Shown here in pieces: positions 8,030 through 15,630 of a stretch of DNA of 27,327 nt. The translations under genes and the position numbers were made by a program. A model generated the notes under the pieces. The model worked only from the letters and a program-made list of their open reading frames with translations, was not told where the DNA came from and ran no database searches. The stretch lies in assembly GCA_031274845.1 (NCBI GenBank), contig JAISPN010000153.1, positions 1-27,327 of the forward strand, given 5' to 3'. The first letter of the stretch is position 1. The number at the start of each line of letters is the position of its first letter. The DNA comes from Acidobacteriaceae bacterium (lineage in GTDB: Bacteria > Acidobacteriota > Vicinamibacteria > Vicinamibacterales > CAVVIG01).

Positions 8030-10285
8030 CTACGCCTTGACGTAGTACTTCGCGTATTCCTTGCGGTAGTACGACCCGTAGTAGTACGGGTGCTTCACCA
8101 GATCCACTCGGTTGAGGATGGTGCCGATGATGTGTACGCCAGCGCTTTCAATTTGCGTAAGCGCGTCTTTCGCCGCCTGACGGCTCACTTTGTCGGACGC
8201 CACGACGAACATGACGCCTGAGGCATGACGTCCGGCGACGGCGCTGTCGGTCACCGCCAGCACCGGCGGCGTATCGATGATCGCCCAGTCGAAATGCTCT
8301 GTCAGCGAGGCCATGAAATCGACATAGCGCTTCGAGCCGAGCAGTTCCGCAGGATTTGGCGGAATATGGCCGGACGACAGCAGCGACAGACCGTCGACAC
8401 GCGAGTGGCGAATGGCATCCGCGGTTTTTGCGTTACCGGTAATGACGTTCGATAGACCTGGTTCCTGCTCGATATGGAAGATTTCGTGGACGCGCGGCCG
8501 TCGCATGTCGGCGTCGATGAGCAGGACGCGCTGACCGGTTTGGGCCAGCGCAATCGCCAGATTGGCGGCCACGACACTTTTCCCTTCTCCGGGGGTCGCG
8601 CTCGTGACGGCGATCGTGTGGAGTCCGTCTTCGGCTGAAGAGAAGAGCACATTCGTGCGGATGGTCTTGATCGCCTCGGCAAAATTCGCTGAGACGGTCT
8701 CGTTGATCAACGGGCTTTCCGTGTCCCCGCTATCGGCGTTGCCCATCGGGACCATACCGAGGAAGGGACCCTGCAGGAGCGTCTGGATGTCCTGTGGCGT
8801 ATGAATCCGGTTGTCGAGCAACTCGAACAGGAAGGCGAGGCCGATCGCGAAGAACAGGCTTGTGCCGAACGAGAACATCAGATCACGTTGGATGTTTGGT
8901 GAGATCGGCCAGCTCGGCACTTCGGCGTCGTCGATGACGCGGATGTTTGTCGAACGCCGCTCGCCCGAGATGTCAGTTTCCTTGGTGCGCTGCAGCAAGC
9001 TTTCGTACACCTGACGGTTGCTGTCGAGTTCGCGCTGGAGCACGCTGGCTTCGATACCTTTGCGATTGAGGCTGAGCGCTTCGGTCTTTTGCGCATCGAG
9101 CGCAGACTGCAGGCTTTGTTCTTCGGAGAGCGCCGCCTGATATTCCGCCTTCACCGATTCGACGACCTTTTGAATTTCGAGGCGCAGCTTCGCGTCCGCG
9201 CTCGTGACCGCCGTCTGAATCTTGATCATCTCGGCATGCCGCGGGCCGTAACGCTCGGCGAGTTGTGCTTGCTGACGCTGCAGGTCGGAGAGATCTGACC
9301 GCAGTTTTTGAATGTAGTCGTTCGACAGGATCACCGGCAGCGCATCCATCGCGCTGGTACCTTCGATGGCTTTCAACTGGTTGTAGAGCGCTTCCTTATT
9401 GATGCGGTCGGTCTTGGTCTTGGTTAACGCCACGTTCAAGTCGGTCAGGCGGGCGACGACGATGTTGCTACCCGAGTCGGCGACCGACACGGTGCCGTTC
9501 TTCTCCTTGAAGGCCTGCAGGGCGGCTTCGCTCGCTTCGACGGCTTTACGCTGTTCGGCCAGCCGGCTGGAGAGAAAATCCGTCGCATCCTTCGAGGTGG
9601 CGAACTTGAACTCCATGTTCTGCTGGATGTACGCCTTCGCGACCGCGTTTGCGGCGGCGGCGGCAAAGACCGGGTCGCTCGACGTGTAGCGGATCTCCGC
9701 GATGCGGCTGTTGCGCACAGGCACAATGCTCAGGCCGCCGAGGAATTCCGCGATACGCGCCGATTGCGCCGCCGTCTCTCCCGATTGCGGGATGGAGGCG
9801 TCCGCTTTCACGGTGGCCGGCGGTTCGCTCTGGAACGGCCGCTTGGCGAGATCGATCGCGCCATAGACGGCTGACCAAAGCAGACCGGTCAGGTTGATCG
9901 TGGTTTTCGGTGCGGGACCGCTGCCGAGGCGTGGCGCGTCCCAGAGCTTCATGTTGTCGAGGGCCAGCTTGGCGAGGCTGCGGCTTTGCAGGATGCGATA
10001 TTGCGTCTGGTAGAAGTCGTCAGACATCCAGCCGTCCTGTGACTGGAACATCTGATCGAGCGTCGCGACATTCGGCGCGTCCTTCTCGATGAGGAGCTGC
10101 ACCTGGCTCTGATAGATCGGCGTCTGCTGCAAGGCATTGAAGACGCCGATCACGAAGAGCACCAGAAAGACCGGACCAATGATCCAGCGGCGCTTGTAGA
10201 GAATGCGCACGTAGTCCGAGATGTGTTTCTCGTGGTGGCCACCATGCGAGACGGGACGGGTCGGGTCGGGTCTGTTGGTATTCAT
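8030..10285 (-). CDS. Chain-length regulator / BY-type tyrosine kinase (Wzc/GumC-like)
   Basis: A 751-residue polysaccharide co-polymerase with a fused autokinase. The N-terminal Wzz-type domain has a first membrane helix at about 33-51 (RWIIGPVFLVLFVIGVF). A long periplasmic coiled-coil region (about 220-430) follows, then the proline motif 'PSWPISPN' before a second membrane helix at about 468-490. The cytoplasmic kinase has Walker A 'SATPGEGKS' (about 560), Walker A' 'VLLIDADMRRPR' (about 587) and Walker B 'WAIIDTPPVLAVTD' (about 667). The C-terminal tyrosine cluster, residues 732-748, has eight Tyr. This is the full Gram-negative single-chain BY-kinase layout. By family knowledge, its phosphorylation cycle controls polymer length and coupling to the outer-membrane exporter. 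An AGGA element sits 8 nt before the ATG at 10283-10285. Confidence 0.95.
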   Translation of the reverse strand: MNTNRPDPTRPVSHGGHHEKHISDYVRILYKRRWIIGPVFLVLFVIGVFNALQQTPIYQSQVQLLIEKDAPNVATLDQMFQSQDGWMSDDFYQTQYRILQSRSLAKLALDNMKLWDAPRLGSGPAPKTTINLTGLLWSAVYGAIDLAKRPFQSEPPATVKADASIPQSGETAAQSARIAEFLGGLSIVPVRNSRIAEIRYTSSDPVFAAAAANAVAKAYIQQNMEFKFATSKDATDFLSSRLAEQRKAVEASEAALQAFKEKNGTVSVADSGSNIVVARLTDLNVALTKTKTDRINKEALYNQLKAIEGTSAMDALPVILSNDYIQKLRSDLSDLQRQQAQLAERYGPRHAEMIKIQTAVTSADAKLRLEIQKVVESVKAEYQAALSEEQSLQSALDAQKTEALSLNRKGIEASVLQRELDSNRQVYESLLQRTKETDISGERRSTNIRVIDDAEVPSWPISPNIQRDLMFSFGTSLFFAIGLAFLFELLDNRIHTPQDIQTLLQGPFLGMVPMGNADSGDTESPLINETVSANFAEAIKTIRTNVLFSSAEDGLHTIAVTSATPGEGKSVVAANLAIALAQTGQRVLLIDADMRRPRVHEIFHIEQEPGLSNVITGNAKTADAIRHSRVDGLSLLSSGHIPPNPAELLGSKRYVDFMASLTEHFDWAIIDTPPVLAVTDSAVAGRHASGVMFVVASDKVSRQAAKDALTQIESAGVHIIGTILNRVDLVKHPYYYGSYYRKEYAKYYVKA

Positions 10286-10293
10286 AGTGGTTC

Positions 10294-11091
10294 CTAGAAG
10301 AAACGTTCCCTGACGATGATCGTGTCACCCGGTAGCACGGTGTCTGTGAGCTTGGCGTTGATTTCTGTTTGTTTGCCGTTCACGGTGCGTTGAATGCGGA
10401 TCCGGCTGTCGGAGCCGCGGTCGGTAATGCCGCCGGCCAACGACAGCAACTGCAGGACTGTGGTGCCCGGATCGATCGCGTAGGCGCCCGGCGCCTTCAC
10501 TTGACCAGAGACGAACACTGACTGCGCCTTGGGCACGTTGATGGTGTCGCCATCCTGCAGTTGTACGTTGAGCGAGAGGTTGCCGGCCTGCAGATCCTGC
10601 AGGTTGATGTGCATGACGTCAGTCGCATCCTCTTGAGCGGCTGCCGCTGACGTGTCCTTGCGTGGCCGGACGACGAGCACTTCGTGTCCCGCCGAGGGCG
10701 TTGTCGATCCGGCGCGGACCAGTGCGGCGAGCAGTGTCGTCTCGCTCGTCAACTGATACTCGCCCGGCGATCGCACTTCGCCAAGAACGAGAATCCGCTG
10801 GCTGCGGTAGGTCTCGATCGTCACTGAGACCTGCGGGTTCTTCAGGTAGCCGTCAGCAAGTTGCGTGACGATCTCTTGCGTGAGCGTGCGCAACGTCGCG
10901 CCGGTGGCCTTGATGCGCCCGAGCTGAGGGTAGGTGAACGTGCCGTCCTGCTCAACCGTGAATTTGCCCGACAGTTCGGGTTCGCCAAACACGGTAATCG
11001 TCAAGACGTCCTGGGCGCCGATCGTGTAATCAGTCTGCGCCGATGCCACCGAGCTCCAGAGGACAAGCGCGAGAATCGCGAGCTTCTTCAT
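10294..11091 (-). CDS. Polysaccharide export protein (Wza/GumB-like, SLBB domains)
   Basis: A 265-residue periplasmic/outer-membrane export protein. The start is the ATG at 11089-11091, which gives a clean signal peptide (MKKLAILALVLWSSVASA, cut before Q19 or so) and a 4-bp ATGA overlap with the upstream beta-barrel gene. The polysaccharide export (PES) domain runs from 'DYTIGAQDVLTITVFGEPELSG' (about 21-95). Two SLBB-type domains follow ('RILVLGEVRSPGEYQL', and 'SVFVSGQVKAPGAYAIDPG'). There is no lipobox cysteine, so unlike E. coli Wza it is not an obvious lipoprotein. It is also shorter than Wza and lacks the C-terminal amphipathic helix that forms the Wza pore, so the pore may come from the adjacent beta-barrel protein. 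Confidence 0.93.
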   Translation of the reverse strand: MKKLAILALVLWSSVASAQTDYTIGAQDVLTITVFGEPELSGKFTVEQDGTFTYPQLGRIKATGATLRTLTQEIVTQLADGYLKNPQVSVTIETYRSQRILVLGEVRSPGEYQLTSETTLLAALVRAGSTTPSAGHEVLVVRPRKDTSAAAAQEDATDVMHINLQDLQAGNLSLNVQLQDGDTINVPKAQSVFVSGQVKAPGAYAIDPGTTVLQLLSLAGGITDRGSDSRIRIQRTVNGKQTEINAKLTDTVLPGDTIIVRERFF

Positions 11092-12371
11092 TGCGATGAT
11101 CCATAGCTGACAGAGAAACCGGCGCGAACACCGCTGAACGCACGTGTCGACGCCAACGGCGAGAGACGACGGGAGTAGTTCACATCGACACCGAGCCTGA
11201 AATACTCGGCCAGACGGTAGCCGGCGCCGAGACCATACAGTGACGCATTGTCGGTAAACGCTTGAGACGTCGATGTGTTTTCGGGATAAACAAGACGCTG
11301 CCAGGCCGCGCGGCCGATGGCATCCCACTTCGACGTGATGCGCTCGGTCAGCGACAGAGGAATGCTGGTCAGCACGTAGTACGGCGCCCCGCTGTCGTAC
11401 GAGTAATTGACGTCGCGTGTCCAGCCGAATGAAATTTTCGTGGCCCGGATTGCATACGCTGCGTCGACGTTGGCGACAACGCCGTCGTAATTGGGTGTCC
11501 CGGCGTCGAGCACGTTGAAGTGGCGGAAGCCCACCGCGACGCGCCCGGAAATAAGCGCGAAGGGCTTGAACTCGAAACCGGGCATCACGCGGATGCTGTC
11601 CGCGTTCCGTGTCGTGGCCTGATCGAATCGATCCTGTATGGCGTCGGACGTCACGGTGAATGTCGTCAGCGGTGTTAACACAAAACGGAGCTGCGCCGTT
11701 TCCGTGCGCGACTGGCGATTGAGGTTTGTGGCCAGTGATTCGTCGCGGAATGTTGCGGTGTTGTCGTAGACAAAGAGGTTCTGGGTGCCCGTCAGGACGA
11801 GCGCCGTCTTCGACGAGAACGCGATCGCTGTGCCAACAAACACAGCCTGCTCCTGATGCCGGACGCGGACATCGATTTCAACGCCTGTCCGGTCGCCGGT
11901 ATTGGCATAGCTGCCACCGATGAATGGTTTGAAGCGCGAGAGTGGCAGGTCGAGCCGCGCGTTGTTGGTGCTGTTCCACGAACGCTGGTTATCGAACTTG
12001 CTGAAATAGACGTAGCTATCGGATGTCTTGCCGGTAATCTTGGCTCGCCCGGCGTGCATCCAGATCTGAACAGCCGGACCAATCTCTGCGGTTGTGGCGG
12101 ACTGTGGGTTGACGGGATCGTTGAAGACGTTGCTATCAACGCCCAGGTTGTTCAGGACGATGGACGGCGTGAAGCGGATGACGCCGACGTGGAAACGCCC
12201 CTCCAGCGGGGTTTCTTCAGTGTCAGTGGATTGCGCGAACGCCGATGTTGTGCCGAGGAACAGCGTGAGTAGTGCGAGACACGCGTAGCCCAGCGTACGG
12301 ATTGGTCGGTGCGGGAAACAGAGGAGTTGGATTAAACAGGCTGGCGAACCCGGGGAGACCGGATTCGACAG
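11088..12371 (-). CDS. Outer-membrane beta-barrel protein of the export locus; start codon unclear
   Basis: About 380 mature residues of alternating polar and aromatic beta-strand pattern (for example 'SYVYFSKFDNQRSWNS', 'RLGVDVNYSRRLSPLAS') follow a signal peptide whose hydrophobic core is 'YACLALLTLFLGTTSAFA', cut near position 12233. This resembles beta-barrel proteins often encoded beside PES/Wza-like proteins, and it may supply or support the outer-membrane channel. The frame has no ATG, GTG or TTG between the upstream gene's stop (12410-12412) and the signal peptide. The coordinate 12371 marks an in-frame CTG and is only a guess. The frame stays open far upstream across the neighbouring gene, so an N-terminus there cannot be excluded but looks biologically unlikely. 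The 3' end overlaps the next gene by 4 bp. Confidence 0.75.
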   Translation of the reverse strand: MSNPVSPGSPACLIQLLCFPHRPIRTLGYACLALLTLFLGTTSAFAQSTDTEETPLEGRFHVGVIRFTPSIVLNNLGVDSNVFNDPVNPQSATTAEIGPAVQIWMHAGRAKITGKTSDSYVYFSKFDNQRSWNSTNNARLDLPLSRFKPFIGGSYANTGDRTGVEIDVRVRHQEQAVFVGTAIAFSSKTALVLTGTQNLFVYDNTATFRDESLATNLNRQSRTETAQLRFVLTPLTTFTVTSDAIQDRFDQATTRNADSIRVMPGFEFKPFALISGRVAVGFRHFNVLDAGTPNYDGVVANVDAAYAIRATKISFGWTRDVNYSYDSGAPYYVLTSIPLSLTERITSKWDAIGRAAWQRLVYPENTSTSQAFTDNASLYGLGAGYRLAEYFRLGVDVNYSRRLSPLASTRAFSGVRAGFSVSYGSSQ

Positions 12372-12409
12372 TCTGTTTGTCGGAAGGACGAAGGTATTGC
12401 CGGAAAGGC

Positions 12410-12838
12410 TTAACGCGCGGGGCTCGCGGGGCTCGAACCCACCACACCGGCCGTGACGCCGGCGGCGGCTGCCGCGCCGAGGATCCACCACGCTGCCGGC
12501 ACCTTGTTGCACTCGATCTTGACGTCGGTTCTGACCGGCCGCGCGGCCATGTCGAACGGACCTTCGGTGCACACGACCTTGCCGTCTTTGTTCACCAATT
12601 CCACGACGTACCGTGTACTGTCGAGGTTGTTCAGGGTGAAGTTGCCCTGTGTGTCGAGTGTCTGCGCCGTGCCGATCACACCCTGCGCATCGCGTGTCCG
12701 CACCGTGTAGTCGGTGTAGGGCTTCTTTGCTTCGTCTTTCGCCGTACCACCAAGCGTCGCGCTCTGCGCGAGCAACGTGCTTGCCGCGCTGGATGCCATT
12801 GCCAGCGCGAGGGTCATCGCCATCATTCGGGTCTTCAT
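12410..12838 (-). CDS. Small secreted protein with carboxypeptidase-regulatory-like domain
   Basis: A 142-residue protein beginning MKTRMMAMTLALAMASSAAS, a signal peptide ending near LLA-QS. AAGGA lies 9 nt upstream of this ATG (12836-12838), which is why I prefer it to the earlier in-frame ATGs. Residues about 28-100 look like an Ig/prealbumin-type 'carboxypeptidase regulatory-like' beta-sandwich (GGTAKDEAKKPYTDYTVRTR, then NFTLNNLDSTRYVVELV). After that comes a small-residue hydrophobic helix (AAWWILGAAAAAGVTAGVVG) and a short tail, which could be an anchor. It is the first gene after the regulator and may be an envelope accessory of the export machinery; its exact job is unknown. It starts the structural part of the locus. 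Confidence 0.75.
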   Translation of the reverse strand: MKTRMMAMTLALAMASSAASTLLAQSATLGGTAKDEAKKPYTDYTVRTRDAQGVIGTAQTLDTQGNFTLNNLDSTRYVVELVNKDGKVVCTEGPFDMAARPVRTDVKIECNKVPAAWWILGAAAAAGVTAGVVGSSPASPAR

Positions 12839-12918
12839 CGCAAACATCCTTCCACTGTTGTTGATTGTGCCGAAGCAGACTTTGCTCGAAGAGAGCGTGG
12901 TCAACTTTTGGCGTTTCC

Positions 12919-12947
12919 ATACTGTCCTGTTGAGTCTGTCGCGTCAA
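12919..12947 (-). promoter_or_regulatory. Candidate sigma-70 promoter for the polysaccharide operon
   Basis: On the minus strand TTGACG (12947-12942) is followed after exactly 17 nt by CAGTAT (12924-12919), about 80 bp before the small secreted protein gene. The -35 matches 5 of 6; the -10 matches only 3 of 6, so it would be a weak promoter in need of an activator. No GG-N10-GC sigma-54 element was found in this gap. Confidence 0.35.
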
Positions 12948-12986
12948 GCGTTTGCCGGCATGGATCGATTGATCTAATGCTGGAAG

Positions 12987-13025
12987 TGTATCGGGCACAC
13001 GACGCATGTATCGGATGAGATACAT
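12987..13025 (-). promoter_or_regulatory. Candidate activator site: palindrome plus direct repeats
   Basis: ATGTATC (13006-13012) and GATACAT (13019-13025) form a perfect 7-bp inverted repeat with a 6-nt spacer. On the minus strand the element CCGATACA occurs at 13014-13007 and again, exactly 20 bp further along, at 12994-12987. Two sites on the same helical face 40-70 bp upstream of the candidate -35 is the geometry expected for an activator. The palindrome also touches the stop codon of the regulator gene, so weak termination is an alternative. Confidence 0.4.
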
Positions 13026-14428
13026 CACGCCTCACGTCCGATGCTTTTTGTCCGTAACAGACTGAGTCGTCGCATCTTACGGTAAAGATTCGTACGCTGG
13101 ATTCCGAGAACTTTTGCCGCATCCGCGTGGCGGCCCCGCGGGTGCTGCAGCACCGAGGCGATGTAGTCGCGTTCAAATTGCGCCCGAGCTTGACGCAGTG
13201 TGGCGTCAAAGCCGGTGGGACTGATGGCGCCTTCGAACTGTGTATGCGCAATGACGTCCTCGAGACGAATAAGTCCTTGAGGCACCAGGAGCACGAGCCG
13301 TTCGAGGAGGCCGCGCAGTTCCGGTGCGTTGGCACGCCAGGGGAGAGCACTCAGAAGCGTCAAGGCTGGACGAGTCAGTGTCTTGAGGGGCTGTCCGTTT
13401 GCCCTGCAGATTTCCTTCAGGAAATGCGTGGCGAGTACCGGGATGTCTTCACGGCGTTGCCGCAGCGCTGGCACATCAATGCGAATGAGTGACAAGCGCT
13501 CGAAGAGATCCTGGCGCAGGCGCCCGTCTTCAAGGGCCCCGTCAACCGATCGGTCGACCGATGCAATGGGCCGGATATCGAGAGTAATGGCCTCCTCGTC
13601 TTCGAGGAACACCTCACGATCGCGGAGGATGCGCACCAGCCGTTGCTGTACGCGAGCCGGCATTTCGGTGAGGTTTTCAAGGAAGAGCGTGCCGCCATCT
13701 CCCGCCTCGTAAAGGCGGCCGTTCCGTTGGATTTGTTCTAGCGTGCGGTACTCTGCCGATTCGTTCGGAACCCGCCGGTTGATGACGCCAAATAGCTCGA
13801 GTTCAACATCTTCCGGGGTTGGCCCTGAACAATCGACTTTGACAAACGGGGCTGCGGGGCTGGAGCTGTGTGCATGGACAGCCCGGGCAATCATTTCGCG
13901 GCCTGTTCCCCGTTCGCCGGAAATCAAGATCCCGCACCGCCCGGCCGCGGCGCGTTGCACGAGTTCCATCACCAGCCGCATCGCGGGAGACGTGCCGACA
14001 ATCCCCCAGGGGACCGGCTCTCCGGGGTGCAGGGCGGGCATGTTGGCGGCAAGCGACGCCTGCTCGCGGGCGTTGGCCAGCAGTGCTTCAAGGTCGCGCG
14101 CGGTCGCTGGCCGTGGCAGCACATCGAAGACGCCAGCGCGGATGGCGTCTGTCGCGGCGGACGGGCGCGCCGGATCAGCCACCCCGACGATGACGGCTCG
14201 GGGATGTTGTGCGCGCACGGCACGCACGACCTTGAGGGCTTCTCCGTTGGCACGCAGGTCGACAAGACACAACGTGACACTGTCGCGGCACGCCGTGACG
14301 GCATCGACGTTTGATACCTCGACTGGATTGAACCCGATCGTTTTGAGCAGCGTTGCCGCGTTACTCCGATCGGTGTCAGTCGCGATGAAAAGCGCGGTTG
14401 CTGTTGCCAGCGTCGTGGTGGTCATCAT
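13025..14428 (-). CDS. Degenerate NtrC-family regulator lacking GAFTGA and Walker residues
   Basis: A 467-residue protein with receiver (about 11-120), AAA+ (about 140-375) and Fis-type HTH (about 425-460, 'HADAAKVLGIQRTNLYRKM') domains in the bacterial enhancer-binding protein order. The receiver keeps Asp57 but has Arg106 where the conserved Lys should be. The AAA+ domain is badly eroded. Walker A reads GERGTGRE (171-178, Lys to Arg), and Walker B reads GGTLFLENL (Asp-Glu replaced by Glu-Asn at 251-252). The GAFTGA loop after ELFG (211-214) is absent and replaced by VINRRVPNESAEY. The sensor II region 'GNVREL' is NAPEL. It therefore probably cannot remodel sigma-54 holoenzyme and more likely acts as a conventional DNA-binding regulator of the adjacent polysaccharide operon. 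The ATG at 14426-14428 overlaps the upstream stop (ATGA). Confidence 0.9.
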   Translation of the reverse strand: MMTTTTLATATALFIATDTDRSNAATLLKTIGFNPVEVSNVDAVTACRDSVTLCLVDLRANGEALKVVRAVRAQHPRAVIVGVADPARPSAATDAIRAGVFDVLPRPATARDLEALLANAREQASLAANMPALHPGEPVPWGIVGTSPAMRLVMELVQRAAAGRCGILISGERGTGREMIARAVHAHSSSPAAPFVKVDCSGPTPEDVELELFGVINRRVPNESAEYRTLEQIQRNGRLYEAGDGGTLFLENLTEMPARVQQRLVRILRDREVFLEDEEAITLDIRPIASVDRSVDGALEDGRLRQDLFERLSLIRIDVPALRQRREDIPVLATHFLKEICRANGQPLKTLTRPALTLLSALPWRANAPELRGLLERLVLLVPQGLIRLEDVIAHTQFEGAISPTGFDATLRQARAQFERDYIASVLQHPRGRHADAAKVLGIQRTNLYRKMRRLSLLRTKSIGREA

Positions 14429-15078
14429 GGAGCCGACACCTTGAATATTCCCGACCCGGTCTGATCCGTTTCCGCGTGATCGAAGACCCCGTCCTTGTAG
14501 ACGAGACGACGGTTCGGCGTCCCGCGTCCGGCCGTGTCCAGGGCTATCGAGGTCAATACGCCCGCCGTGTAGGTTTCCCACTTGTCGATCTTTCCGTCAC
14601 CGTCGGTGTCCTCTTCGGCATGTGTCAATTCACCGTGGTCGAAGTATTCCCATCGCGACACTTTCCCGTCGTAACGCGTTGCCTGCTCGATGCGCTCGAG
14701 TGTTGGGTCGGGTCCGGGATGATCGAGTGGTGGGGGCGCGGCATCTTTCGAGTGGTATTCCCAGTGATCGACGATGCCGTCACCGTTTTCATCCACCTCG
14801 ACGCGCACCACGCGTGTGCCGTCCATATAGCCCCAGGTGTCGATCTTTCCGTCGTGATCGCGGTCGTAGGAAAGCTTCGTCAGCCGGCCGTCAGCGTTGT
14901 ACTCGGAGGTCACGGCCTGTTGCGCCTCGCTCCCTGCGCTGCCGCCGGGCGTTGCTGCACTACCTGATGTTTTCCCGCACGCGAGACACAGGGTGGCCGC
15001 CGCGATGGTTGCCGCGAAATTCACTGTGGCGAACGAGATACAACGATCAGGCGATCCGGATCGAACGAAGCAGTCCAT
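14425..15078 (-). CDS. Putative lipoprotein with EF-hand-like Asp-rich loops
   Basis: A 217-residue exported protein. A hydrophobic stretch (about 19-33) ends in an imperfect lipobox C31-L-A-C34, which suggests lipid attachment at Cys34. A GTG at 15022-15024 (residue 19) is an alternative start. After a Gly/Ser-rich linker come three calcium-loop-like repeats: DRDHDGKIDTW (72-82), DENGDGIVDHW (96-106) and DTDGDGKIDKW (157-167), each followed by an aromatic beta-strand. These resemble dockerin/thrombospondin type-3 or EF-hand loops. The gene is translationally coupled to the degenerate regulator and faces the AT-rich island that should hold its promoter. A role as an envelope calcium-binding component linked to the polysaccharide locus is an inference; the family is not recognised further. 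Confidence 0.8.
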   Translation of the reverse strand: MDCFVRSGSPDRCISFATVNFAATIAAATLCLACGKTSGSAATPGGSAGSEAQQAVTSEYNADGRLTKLSYDRDHDGKIDTWGYMDGTRVVRVEVDENGDGIVDHWEYHSKDAAPPPLDHPGPDPTLERIEQATRYDGKVSRWEYFDHGELTHAEEDTDGDGKIDKWETYTAGVLTSIALDTAGRGTPNRRLVYKDGVFDHAETDQTGSGIFKVSAP

Positions 15079-15191
15079 ATCGTGGCGTAACGAAGAATCA
15101 GCGTTTTTCGAAAAAGAACTTTGACGAACGATGCTTCAGTTTTTACTTGCGTCAAGAACAGACATAAGAGACAAAAATAAACGTTAAAATA

Positions 15192-15254
15192 CAGCTTCGC
15201 CCTCTCGCTCACAGAATTGGTCTGAAACAGCGAAGAACAGGACATGGCAGTCCA
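15192..15254. repeat. Diverged repeat, copy 1
   Basis: This copy starts CAGCTTCGCCCTCTCGC and shares that 17-base core exactly with copy 2 at 15824. CTTCGC (15195-15200) and GCGAAG (15230-15235) are inverted tips conserved in both copies although the bases between them have diverged. The shared region ends near CATGGCAGTCCA (compare CATGCAATCCA). The layout resembles a REP/MITE-like extragenic palindromic repeat. Confidence 0.7.
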
Positions 15255-15305
15255 GAATCAGCCATAGCGACAAATTAATCGTCAATATGATACAAAACAT
15301 AAAAG

Positions 15306-15333
15306 ACTTTTGCTCGGTCACTTGAGCAAAAGT
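15306..15333. repeat. Perfect 10-bp inverted repeat
   Basis: ACTTTTGCTC (15306-15315) and GAGCAAAAGT (15324-15333) pair perfectly around an 8-nt loop in AT-rich intergenic DNA. It has no following T-run long enough for a terminator. It may be an operator for the divergent or downstream genes or a hairpin of a former mobile element. Confidence 0.6.
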
Positions 15334-15486
15334 TGATCATTCATGCGAAAAATTGGTTGCTACTTGTAATAACGAAATTCCCCCTCATACAGAACACCTG
15401 AATGCGAAAAAAAATCTCACTTGGCGGTTCTCATCAGATGATCGCTAGTGGTTTTCTGCTGTAAATAATTGATAGTGATTGGTTTA

Positions 15487-15534
15487 TTTAAAATACTGCT
15501 CCAGTGGACGAGGCCATCGAATCCACTGGGGCAG
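15487..15534 (-). terminator. Terminator-like hairpin on the minus strand
   Basis: CTGCTCCAGTGGA (15496-15508) pairs with TCCACTGGGGCAG (15522-15534) over 13 positions with one T-G wobble and a 13-nt loop. On the minus strand the stem is followed by TATTTTAAAT, a T-rich tail. It could end transcription arriving from the small membrane protein gene at 16051-16374. Confidence 0.45.
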
Positions 15535-15606
15535 CTGTCCTGTCGCTTCGAGTCCTTGAGTTCCTCGACGATATTCGTAATCCATTCGCCTGATTGTCTA
15601 GATCGA

Positions 15607-15630
15607 GCGTGGCGCCGTTTAGCGCCACGC
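15607..15630. repeat. Perfect 9-bp GC-rich inverted repeat
   Basis: GCGTGGCGC (15607-15615) and GCGCCACGC (15622-15630) form a perfect stem with a 6-nt loop. Neither strand shows a T-run after it. It lies between the two copies of the diverged repeat and no gene overlaps it convincingly. Confidence 0.6.

Noticed and set aside
11088..13028. The beta-barrel gene as a 646-residue protein starting at 13028
   Set aside because: The extra 220 residues are an alternative frame across the small secreted protein gene and its promoter; the signal peptide lies near 12300 and argues against it.
15402..15464. A tiny plus-strand frame starting MRKKISLGG that could be a peptide
   Set aside because: It has only 20 codons, no ribosome binding site, and nothing around it supports expression.
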